From assembly GCA_025964635.1 (NCBI GenBank), contig JAOPYP010000031.1, positions 1 to 22,423 of the forward strand: 22,423 nt of DNA, written 5' to 3'. Of this stretch, positions 14,438 through 21,373 are shown in pieces. A model generated the notes under the pieces. It made no database searches. It was not told where the DNA came from and saw only the letters and a list, made by a program, of their open reading frames with translations. Source of the DNA: Actinomycetes bacterium. Lineage in GTDB: Bacteria; Actinomycetota; Actinomycetes; Streptosporangiales; Streptosporangiaceae. Position numbers and translations under genes: made by a program. Each line of letters opens with the position of its first letter. The stretch's first letter is position 1.

Positions 14438-14727
14438 GTAAGCCATTTTCCGGTGGTCCGGCGCGCCGGTTCGCGCACGTCCGGCGACATACCCCGGAGC
14501 GGGCGGCGGCTGGCCTGAAGCTTAGCCCCAGGTCAGGGCGCCCACGCGGGACGCCAGCCGCGGGCTCGCTCCTGTCGATCTTCTGCGTTGCTAAGTCGTT
14601 ATCGTTCAAAAAATAGTCCAACTCTTGCTAGTAAATGGAAGCGCATATACCGTCTGCGGTACCTGGTGACCGAGCTCACATCACCCCCCTGGTCCCACTG
14701 ACCGCTCCACCCGACATCGAGGTCGTC

Positions 14728-16146
14728 ATGAAGAGATTTGGCACCACGAACAGACAGCTCTACCGGCGGCCCGGCCACCGGACGATCGCCGGGGTCGCCG
14801 CCGTGGCGGCCCTGGGCCTCACCGCCGCCGCGTGCTCAAGCAGCGGCTCCTCCGGCGCCTCGGGCGATGGCCACGTGACCATCAGCGTCAACTGCGAACC
14901 GCCGCCCACCGCGACGGCTCAGCACAAGGAGTGGATCGAGGACGTCGCCGCCTTTGAGAAGGCGAACCCCAACATCACCATCAAGAGCGTCACCTACACC
15001 GGCCAGTGTGAGGTCCCGGCCCAGTTCACCGCCACGCTCAAGGCCGGCACCGAGACCAACCTCTTCTACGCCTACTTCACCGACCTGCACCAGGTCCTCG
15101 ACGCAGGCCAGGCCGCCGACATCACCTCCTACGTGAACTCCAAGACGGTACCGACGCTGGCCGACATCGTCCCGACGGCGATGGCCGCGGAAACCGCGGG
15201 CAAGACGCTCTACGGACTGCCGACGTCCAACTACACGCAGGGCCTGATCATCAACAGGAAGCTGTTCACGCAGGCCGGGCTCGACCCCAACAAGCCCCCG
15301 ACCACCTGGGCCGAGGTGGAGAAGGACGCCAAGGCGATTGCCGCTCTCGGCCACGGCATCTACGGCTACGGCGACTACAGCGCGAGCCCGGTCGGCGGCT
15401 GGCACTTCACCTCCGAGCTGGACGCGATGGGCGCCCAGGTCGTGGGCTCCAACGGCCAGGCGGCCTTCAACAACTCGACCAACGCATCGCAGGCCACGGC
15501 CATCCTGCAGGCACTGCACCAGATGCGGTTCGTCGATCACAGCATGAGCCCGACCCAGCAGCTCGCCTGGGGCACCCTGCAGCAGCAGATCGCCGCCAAC
15601 AAGCTCGGGATGTACATCGCGGCGCCGGACGACATCTACAACACCATCGTCCCGGTCGACCACGGCAACATCAACGACTACGGCATGGGCCCGCTGCCCA
15701 GCGCCAGCGGCACTCCCGCGGGCTCGCTGTCTGGTGGCAACGGCTACATGTTCGCGAAGAGCGACACTCCGGCCCAGATCCGGGCCGGCATCAAGTGGCT
15801 CGACTTCGAGTCGCTGACCCCCGGCAAGGGCCAGTTCAACTTCACGAGGAGCAAGGCCGACGGCTTCCCGGTCGGCTTCCCTGAGCCACAGCTGTTCACC
15901 GGGACCACCGCGCAGAAATACCAGCAGCTCCTCGAGGCGAGCGCGACGATCCACACGCCCTACTACTCGACCTTCGTCGCCGCGCACGAGACTGGCATGG
16001 GCGAGCCGCCCGACGCCCAGGCGCTGTACGCGGCATTGAACACGCCGATGCTCGACGCGCTCACCGAACCCAACCCTGATTTCAGCAAGCTGCTCTCGAC
16101 GGCAGCGGGCAACGTCAACACGCTCCTGGCGAACAGCGGCGGGTAG
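14728..16146 (+). CDS. sugar ABC transporter substrate-binding lipoprotein (family 1)
   Basis: The 472-aa precursor has a basic N-terminus, a hydrophobic segment and the lipobox TAAAC (Cys36), so it should be anchored outside the membrane. The mature part has the layout of carbohydrate-binding proteins of the MalE/UgpB class: an N-terminal WIEDVAAFEKANPNITIKSV, GLPTSNYTQGLIINRKLFTQAGLD in the middle, and GGNGYMFAKS towards the end. ATG 14728 has GAGG 5 nt upstream and begins at the signal peptide; an in-frame ATG at 14635 would add 31 residues with no signal character. It is the first gene of an operon with two permeases and an alpha-glucosidase. Alpha-gluco-oligosaccharides are the inferred ligand. 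Confidence 0.93.
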   Translation: MKRFGTTNRQLYRRPGHRTIAGVAAVAALGLTAAACSSSGSSGASGDGHVTISVNCEPPPTATAQHKEWIEDVAAFEKANPNITIKSVTYTGQCEVPAQFTATLKAGTETNLFYAYFTDLHQVLDAGQAADITSYVNSKTVPTLADIVPTAMAAETAGKTLYGLPTSNYTQGLIINRKLFTQAGLDPNKPPTTWAEVEKDAKAIAALGHGIYGYGDYSASPVGGWHFTSELDAMGAQVVGSNGQAAFNNSTNASQATAILQALHQMRFVDHSMSPTQQLAWGTLQQQIAANKLGMYIAAPDDIYNTIVPVDHGNINDYGMGPLPSASGTPAGSLSGGNGYMFAKSDTPAQIRAGIKWLDFESLTPGKGQFNFTRSKADGFPVGFPEPQLFTGTTAQKYQQLLEASATIHTPYYSTFVAAHETGMGEPPDAQALYAALNTPMLDALTEPNPDFSKLLSTAAGNVNTLLANSGG

Positions 16147-16151
16147 GAGGC

Positions 16152-16185
16152 CGCCGCGGGGGCCGGGCTCCCGGCCCCCGCGGCG
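16152..16185 (+). promoter_or_regulatory. perfect 15-bp stem-loop between binding-protein and permease genes
   Basis: The arms 16152-16166 and 16171-16185 are exact complements enclosing the tetraloop GCTC, starting 5 nt after the stop codon. There is no U-tract. In sugar ABC operons such intercistronic hairpins commonly protect the binding-protein message or partly terminate transcription, so that the binding protein outnumbers the permeases. Confidence 0.75.
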
Positions 16186-16274
16186 AGTCCCGGCGCCAGC
16201 GCGGCTGATTGCCCACAGCGCGGCCCCTCGCACCCCGCGGAGTCATCGCGCCTTGGCTGGCTGGCCCCGTCCCA

Positions 16275-16291
16275 GGAGAATCCGGAGAATC
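16275..16291 (+). repeat. duplicated ribosome-binding site
   Basis: GGAGAATC(C) occurs twice in tandem at 16275-16283 and 16284-16291. The second copy is 5 nt from the permease ATG and is the functional Shine-Dalgarno; the first lies 9 nt further up. Confidence 0.7.
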
Positions 16292-16292
16292 G

Positions 16293-17261
16293 ATGACCGA
16301 CACCGCGGTCACGCTCAGCAAGGCCGAGGGCAGCCCTGGCCCGCTCAAGCGGCCGGCCGCCCGCAGCAGGCGGAGCCAGCAGGTCAGGCGCAACCTTTCC
16401 GCGCACGGGTTCCTCATCGGTGCGGTGCTGTGCTTCGCGCTTTTCTCCTGGTACCCGATGGCGCGCGAGATCATCATGAGCTTCCAGAAGACCCACCTGG
16501 GCGTGACTACGTGGGCCGGGTGGCTGAACTACAGCCGGATCTTCCACGATCCGACGTTCTGGACGGCCTGGCGCAACACGCTGGAGTTCACCGGGCTCGC
16601 GCTGGTCTTCGGCTACGCGGTGCCGTTCTTCACCGCGATCCTGCTCAACGAACTGCGGCATGCCCGGGGCTATCTCCGGGTCCTGGTCTACCTGCCGGTG
16701 ATGCTGCCGCCCGCCTCGGCGCTGCTGCTCTTCTCCTACTTCTACGACCCAACCTCCGGGTTGTTCAACCGCATCCTGCAGCTACTGCACCTGCCGACCT
16801 CACAGTGGGTGCAGTCACCAGGAACCAGCATGCCGACCACCGCGATGATCGCAGTGGTGATCGCGGCAACCTGGATGAACATGGGCGCTGCGACACTGAT
16901 CTACCTCGCCGCGCTGCAGAACATCCCCGGCGAGTTGTACGAGGCCGCGGAACTCGACGGCGCGGGGCTGTTCCGCCGGATCTGGCACGTCACGGTGCCG
17001 CAGACCCGGCTGATCCTCTCGATGCTGCTGATGCTGCAGATCGTCGCCACCATGCAGATGTTCATCGAGGCGTTCATCCTGACCGGGGGGCCAGGAGTGA
17101 ACGACAACACGCTGTCTGTGGTCGACCTCATCTACATTTACGCGTTCTCCATGAGTGGCTCAAGCAACTACAACAGCGCCTCGGCGCTCGGCGTGGTGCT
17201 CATGCTGGTGCTCGGCGCCTTCTCCGGCGCCTACCTCTGGCTGAGCCGCGACCGCGGCTAG
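16293..17261 (+). CDS. sugar ABC transporter permease, MalF-type
   Basis: The 322-aa integral membrane protein has about six hydrophobic segments, starting with GFLIGAVLCFALFSWYPMA. The cytoplasmic EAA loop that contacts the ATPase is at 217 onward (EAAELDGAGLFRRIWHVTVP), in the usual form for carbohydrate permeases of the MalF/UgpA class. ATG 16293 has GGAG 5 nt upstream; an earlier in-frame ATG at 16209 would add 28 residues of non-conserved sequence. It is followed after 15 nt by the second permease. No ABC ATPase gene is in the operon, so a shared MsiK-type ATPase encoded elsewhere is inferred. Confidence 0.93.
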   Translation: MTDTAVTLSKAEGSPGPLKRPAARSRRSQQVRRNLSAHGFLIGAVLCFALFSWYPMAREIIMSFQKTHLGVTTWAGWLNYSRIFHDPTFWTAWRNTLEFTGLALVFGYAVPFFTAILLNELRHARGYLRVLVYLPVMLPPASALLLFSYFYDPTSGLFNRILQLLHLPTSQWVQSPGTSMPTTAMIAVVIAATWMNMGAATLIYLAALQNIPGELYEAAELDGAGLFRRIWHVTVPQTRLILSMLLMLQIVATMQMFIEAFILTGGPGVNDNTLSVVDLIYIYAFSMSGSSNYNSASALGVVLMLVLGAFSGAYLWLSRDRG

Positions 17262-17276
17262 GAGACAGGAGCTCAC

Positions 17277-18212
17277 GTGTCAGTGGTCGCCGCCAGAGCC
17301 GGGACGTCCAAGCGCCGCACGGCGCAGCGCAGCGCAACGCAACGGACACTGATATCCAAGGCCCAGCTGAACCGGCGGGGCAGCAAGCTCACCTACCGGA
17401 TCGTCCTGACCCTGGTGGTCATCGTTTTCACGCTGGTGTTCATCGGCCCGCTCTACTTCCTGTTCACCGACGGGCTCAAGTCCACCCAGGAAGCGGGCCA
17501 GGTGCCGCCGACGTTTTTTCCGGCTCATATCCACCCGGGCACGTACGTCACCGCCTGGAATACCCTCAGCGTCGGCCGGCTGATGTTCAACACCCTGTAT
17601 TACGCGTTCGGTGCGCTCGCGTTCCAGCTGATCTTCGACGTTGCCGCTGCCTACGCGTTGTCAAAGCTCCGGCCGGTGCTGGGTAACGCCATCTTTGGCA
17701 TGATGCTGGCCACCCTGATGATCCCCTCCACCGTCCTGATCGTGCCGCAGTACCTTACCGTCGCCAACCTGCCTATCCTGCATATGAACCTGATCGGCAC
17801 GCCCGAGGCCATTTGGCTGCCCTCCGTCGCTAACGCCTTCAGCATCTTCCTGCTGAAGCGGTTCTTCGATTCGATTCCCTCCGAGCTGATGGATGCCGCG
17901 GCGATCGATGGCGCGTCCCCGCTGCGGGCGCTGCGCTCGATAGTCCTGCCGATTTCCCGGCCGATCCTGGGTGTCGTCACGATCTTCGGGTTCGTCACCG
18001 TCTGGAAGGATTTTCTCTGGCCGCTACTGGTCGAGAGCGGCTACACCCCAACCAGGGAAACGATCAATGTCGGGATCACGGGGGCGACGACCACACCCGA
18101 GAACCTCATCATCGCCGCTTCCGCCATCGCCGCGATTCCCACGATCATTTTTTTCCTGATCTTCCAGCGCAACATCCTGTCCGGCCTGACCGCCGGAAGC
18201 CTCAAGGGATGA
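17277..18212 (+). CDS. sugar ABC transporter permease, MalG-type
   Basis: This 311-aa membrane protein forms the second half of the import channel. Its first membrane segment is YRIVLTLVVIVFTLVFIGPLY, followed by a periplasmic loop. The EAA motif is near 206 (DAAAIDGASPLRALRSIVLP), and the C-terminal PTIIFFLIFQRNILSGLTAGSLKG is the typical ending of MalG-class permeases. GTG 17277 has AGGAG 5 nt upstream. The 15-nt gap to the first permease indicates one transcript. The stop overlaps a possible ATG (18209) of the downstream alpha-glucosidase frame. Confidence 0.94.
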   Translation: MSVVAARAGTSKRRTAQRSATQRTLISKAQLNRRGSKLTYRIVLTLVVIVFTLVFIGPLYFLFTDGLKSTQEAGQVPPTFFPAHIHPGTYVTAWNTLSVGRLMFNTLYYAFGALAFQLIFDVAAAYALSKLRPVLGNAIFGMMLATLMIPSTVLIVPQYLTVANLPILHMNLIGTPEAIWLPSVANAFSIFLLKRFFDSIPSELMDAAAIDGASPLRALRSIVLPISRPILGVVTIFGFVTVWKDFLWPLLVESGYTPTRETINVGITGATTTPENLIIAASAIAAIPTIIFFLIFQRNILSGLTAGSLKG

Positions 18213-18316
18213 ACGCCCGCGGACTCCACCACCCGTTATCGCGGCGCACTGTGCCCACAAGCCTTGCGCCCACAACCAGAAACCGGCCGGCTCTTGCCGA
18301 TTTCCAGGAGGTTAAC

Positions 18317-20038
18317 GTGCCCAACACTGGCCAGCGCGCCGCGGCGCATGACTGGTGGCGGACGGCTGCCATCTACGAGGTGTACGTGCGCAGCTTCGCG
18401 GACGGCAGCGGCGACGGCATCGGGGACCTGACCGGCGTCCGCGCGCGCCTGCCGTACCTGGCCGAGCTGGGCATCGACGCGATCTGGTTCACGCCCTGGT
18501 ATCCCTCGCCCATGGCGGACGCCGGCTACGACGTGGCCGACTACCGGGCGATCGAGCCGCTGTTCGGCAGCCTGGCCGAGGCGGAGAAGCTGATCGCCGA
18601 GGCGCATGAGCTGGGCATCCGGATCATCATCGACATCGTCCCGAACCACGGCTCGGACCAGCAGCCCTGGTTCACCGAGGCGCTGGCCGCCCCGGCCGGC
18701 TCGGCCGAGCGGGCCCGCTACCACTTCCAGCCCGGCCGGGGGGCTGGCGGCGAGCTGCCCCCGAACGACTGGACCTCGATGTTCGGCGGCCCGGCCTGGA
18801 CCTGGGTCGGCCCAGCCGAACACGGGCCGGACGGGGCGCCGGGCGAGTGGTACCTGCACCTGTTCACGCCCGGCCAGCCCGACTTCAACTGGGCGCACCC
18901 CGACGTGCGGGACGAGTTCGCCAGCGTGCTGCGATTCTGGTTTGACCGCGGGGTGGACGGGTTCCGCGTCGACTCGGCCGCCCTGCTGGCCAAGGACCCC
19001 GCGCTGGCCGACCTGGGCGCGACCCCGACCCCGGGCAGCTCCGCGCCGGTGAATTCCGGGGGGACCGGCCCGGTGCTCGCGGACCCGGCCAGCCCGCATC
19101 CGTTCATCGACCGGGACGAGGTACACGGGATCTACCAGGAGTGGCGCCGGATCGCCGACTCCTACCCGGGGCACCGGGTGCTGATCGGCGAGGTGTGGCT
19201 GCCCGACGCGGAGCGGCTGGCCCGGTACCTGCGCCCGGACGAGCTGCACAGCGCGTTCAACTTCGACTTCCTGTGCTGCGCCTGGGACGCGGACGCGCTG
19301 CGCGGGGTCATCGACACCACGCTGGACGCGCACGACGGGGTGGGCGCCGCGCCGACCTGGGTGCTGAGCAACCACGACGTGGTCCGGCACGTGACCCGCT
19401 ACGGCCGCGCCGACACCGCGTTCAGCATGACCGACCGCCAGATCGGCGAGCCGTCCGACCTCGCGCTCGGCACCCGGCGGGCCCGGGCCGCGGCGCTGCT
19501 GACGTTCTCGCTGCCCGGCGGCGTGTACCTCTACCAGGGTGACGAGCTCGGCCTGCCGGAGGTCGAGGACCTGCCCGAGGAGCTGCTCCAGGACCCGATG
19601 TGGGAACGGTCCGGCCACACCAACCGGGGCCGGGACGGCTGCCGGGTCCCGCTGCCCTGGTCCGGCGACGCCGCCCCGTTCGGGTACGGGCCGGACGGCA
19701 GCACGCCCTGGCTGCCCCAGCCCGCCGAGTGGAAGAACCTGACCGCCGAGACCCAGGGCGGCGACCCCGGCTCCATGCTCGCCCTGTACCGCCGCGCGCT
19801 GCGGCTGCGCCGGGCCGAGCCCGCGCTGACCGGCAGCGAGCAGATGACCTGGCTCCCTTCACCCGCGGGCGTCCTGATGTTCCGCCGCGGCGACGGCCCG
19901 GACGCCATCACCGTGGTGATCAACCTCTCCGCCGAGCCGGTCGACCTTCCGGCCGGTGACCAGGTGCTCCTCAGCAGCGCCCCGGTCAGCGGCGGCCTGC
20001 TCCCCCCGGACACGGGGGCGTGGCTGACGGGACGGTGA
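18317..20038 (+). CDS. GH13 alpha-glucosidase
   Basis: The 573-aa intracellular enzyme has a complete GH13 catalytic barrel: region I DIVPNH (106-111), region II GFRVDS with nucleophile Asp219, region III GEVW with acid/base Glu292, and region IV SNHD with Asp354. The opening AIYEVYVRSFADGSGDGIGDLTG is characteristic of alpha-glucosidase and oligo-1,6-glucosidase-like enzymes, and no secretion signal is present. I chose GTG 18317 because AGGAGG lies 5 nt upstream; an ATG at 18209 overlapping the permease stop would add 36 unconserved residues, including a TTA codon. As the last gene of the sugar ABC operon it should hydrolyse imported alpha-gluco-oligosaccharides to glucose. Linkage preference (1,4, 1,6 or 1,3) is not resolved. 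Confidence 0.93.
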   Translation: MPNTGQRAAAHDWWRTAAIYEVYVRSFADGSGDGIGDLTGVRARLPYLAELGIDAIWFTPWYPSPMADAGYDVADYRAIEPLFGSLAEAEKLIAEAHELGIRIIIDIVPNHGSDQQPWFTEALAAPAGSAERARYHFQPGRGAGGELPPNDWTSMFGGPAWTWVGPAEHGPDGAPGEWYLHLFTPGQPDFNWAHPDVRDEFASVLRFWFDRGVDGFRVDSAALLAKDPALADLGATPTPGSSAPVNSGGTGPVLADPASPHPFIDRDEVHGIYQEWRRIADSYPGHRVLIGEVWLPDAERLARYLRPDELHSAFNFDFLCCAWDADALRGVIDTTLDAHDGVGAAPTWVLSNHDVVRHVTRYGRADTAFSMTDRQIGEPSDLALGTRRARAAALLTFSLPGGVYLYQGDELGLPEVEDLPEELLQDPMWERSGHTNRGRDGCRVPLPWSGDAAPFGYGPDGSTPWLPQPAEWKNLTAETQGGDPGSMLALYRRALRLRRAEPALTGSEQMTWLPSPAGVLMFRRGDGPDAITVVINLSAEPVDLPAGDQVLLSSAPVSGGLLPPDTGAWLTGR

Positions 20039-20079
20039 CGCAGGGCGACCGGACCAGCCGGGGAACCGGAGAAAACGTC

Positions 20080-20085
20080 CTATGA
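20080..20085 (+). promoter_or_regulatory. -10 box TATGAT of a leaderless promoter
   Basis: TATGAT is followed after 6 nt by the ATG of the histidine kinase, so the transcript should start at or beside the start codon. I see no -35 of good match at 16-18 bp. Confidence 0.55.
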
Positions 20086-20092
20086 TCGGGCC

Positions 20093-21373
20093 ATGCGGTC
20101 GACTCGTTCCTTATCAGCGTCGACGGCCACGTGGGGCCGGTCCCGGGCGCTGACGGCCGGGCCGGCGATGGCCGCGCTGACATCGCTGGTCCGCCGGATG
20201 GCGGCCATCGTCCGGGTGTTCGGGGCCGGCTACGTGGTGGTGCAGGTGGCGGTCTGGCACGCCTACTACGCCGCTCACCCGTGGTTCCTCGCCGGGCCGC
20301 TCGCCGCCGTGGCCTGGGGCTGCGCCGCCGCGGCCGTCCTGCGCCACCGCCGCCCGGCCTGGCCGCTGATCGTCCTGGACGTCGGTGTCTACGCCGCGAT
20401 CGCGGTCACCGCCGGGGTGTGCGTCCCGCCTGACATGCGCGGCGTGGCCGGCAACTGGCTCTTCGTCGTCATGTGCAGCCAGGTTGTCGTGACGGTCTGG
20501 TTCGCGCCCCGGCTGCTGGCCGTGCTGCTGAGCCTGGCCCCGGAGGCGGCGTACTGGGCCGGCACGGCGGTGACCCCGCCCGGCCCGGCGCAGGGGAACG
20601 CCCCGGTGATGTCCGGGATCCTGCTGCTCGTCGTGCTGGCCGTGCACTGGACCGGCCGCGGCATGCTCTACCGCCGGGCGGCCCGGGCCGACCGGGGGTT
20701 CGCCGCCGCCGACCAGGAAGAACACGACCAGTACGTGGTCCTGTCCCGGACCATCGAACGCCGTGAGCAGGAGCGCCTGCTGCACGACACCGTGCTGAAC
20801 ACGCTCACCGCGATCAGCCGCGGAAGCGGCGGGACGGCGCTGGTCACCCGCTGCAGGCAGGACATCGCCCGGCTGGAGCAGGCGCTCGCGGGGCCCGGTG
20901 ACCCGGCGGACGCGGACATCCCGGACGGGGCCAGCCTGGTGGCCGGCGTGGCGGCGGCGGCCCGCGACATGCGGGCCCGCGGCCTGTGCGTCCACCTCGG
21001 GGTAGCCGGCGGGGCGGCTCCGGGCGGCCTGGACATCCCCGGCCCGGTGGCCGGTGCGCTCGCGCACGCCACCCGGGAGGCGCTGGCCAACGTGGCCGCC
21101 CACGCCGGGACCGGAGAGGCCTGGGTGTCGGTCACCATGGCCGCCGGTACCCTCAGCGTGGCCGTCCGGGACGCGGGCGCAGGTTTCGACCCGGCCCGGG
21201 TGGATCCGGCCCGGCTGGGGCTGCGCCGCTCGATCACCGAGCGGGTAGCCGACTGGGGCGGCTGCGTGTCGGTGCGGTCGGCGCCCGGCCAGGGCACCGA
21301 GGTGAGCATGAGGTGGCCCGGAGGCGCCCCGGCCGCCCCGCCGGACCTGCTCAAAGCGGGCTCGTCATGGTGA
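20093..21373 (+). CDS. membrane sensor histidine kinase, NarL/LuxR-system type (HisKA_3)
   Basis: The 426-aa protein has about six membrane segments in the first 190 residues with very short loops, so it probably senses a membrane or intracellular cue. The dimerisation domain reads ERREQERLLHDTVLNTL with phospho-acceptor His231, typical of HisKA_3 kinases paired with LuxR-type regulators. The ATPase domain has N-box REALANVAAHA (Asn333), G1 DAGAGF (Asp360) and a G2-like GLRRSI. ATG 20093 has no ribosome-binding site but TATGAT 6 nt upstream. Codon 7 is TTA. The next gene overlaps it by 7 nt; its response regulator is not in the window. Confidence 0.92.
   Translation: MRSTRSLSASTATWGRSRALTAGPAMAALTSLVRRMAAIVRVFGAGYVVVQVAVWHAYYAAHPWFLAGPLAAVAWGCAAAAVLRHRRPAWPLIVLDVGVYAAIAVTAGVCVPPDMRGVAGNWLFVVMCSQVVVTVWFAPRLLAVLLSLAPEAAYWAGTAVTPPGPAQGNAPVMSGILLLVVLAVHWTGRGMLYRRAARADRGFAAADQEEHDQYVVLSRTIERREQERLLHDTVLNTLTAISRGSGGTALVTRCRQDIARLEQALAGPGDPADADIPDGASLVAGVAAAARDMRARGLCVHLGVAGGAAPGGLDIPGPVAGALAHATREALANVAAHAGTGEAWVSVTMAAGTLSVAVRDAGAGFDPARVDPARLGLRRSITERVADWGGCVSVRSAPGQGTEVSMRWPGGAPAAPPDLLKAGSSW

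Larger units (their letters stand above)
14385..14727. other. divergent regulatory region between LacI gene and sugar ABC operon
   Basis: This 343-bp gap holds no gene I can support. Its left end has the LacI promoter and two TTGC/GCAA-type palindromes. The middle (about 14450-14575) is GC-rich and featureless. The right part (14580-14660) is an AT-rich island, unusual here, with two TTGCTA copies (14588-14593, 14625-14630) and CATATA; it is the likely promoter region of the ABC operon, but no pair of boxes has good spacing (TTGCTA at 14625 to TATACC at 14646 is 15 bp). The last 70 bases are probably leader, with GAGG 5 nt before the ATG at 14728. Confidence 0.6.

Noticed and set aside
14385..14621. 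A 79-residue N-terminal extension of the LacI protein
   Set aside because: LacI proteins begin at the helix-turn-helix, the extension has no family similarity, and it would overlap the promoter and palindromes.
18209..18316. ATG overlapping the permease stop as the start of the alpha-glucosidase, which would be coupled and contain a TTA codon
   Set aside because: The added 36 residues are not conserved-looking, and a strong AGGAGG precedes GTG 18317. Coupling cannot be fully excluded, so the TTA there was not counted.
20039..20092. ECF-type promoter (GGAAC and CGTC near 20063-20079) for the histidine kinase
   Set aside because: The two elements are only about 8 bp apart, far short of the 16-17 bp such sigma factors need.
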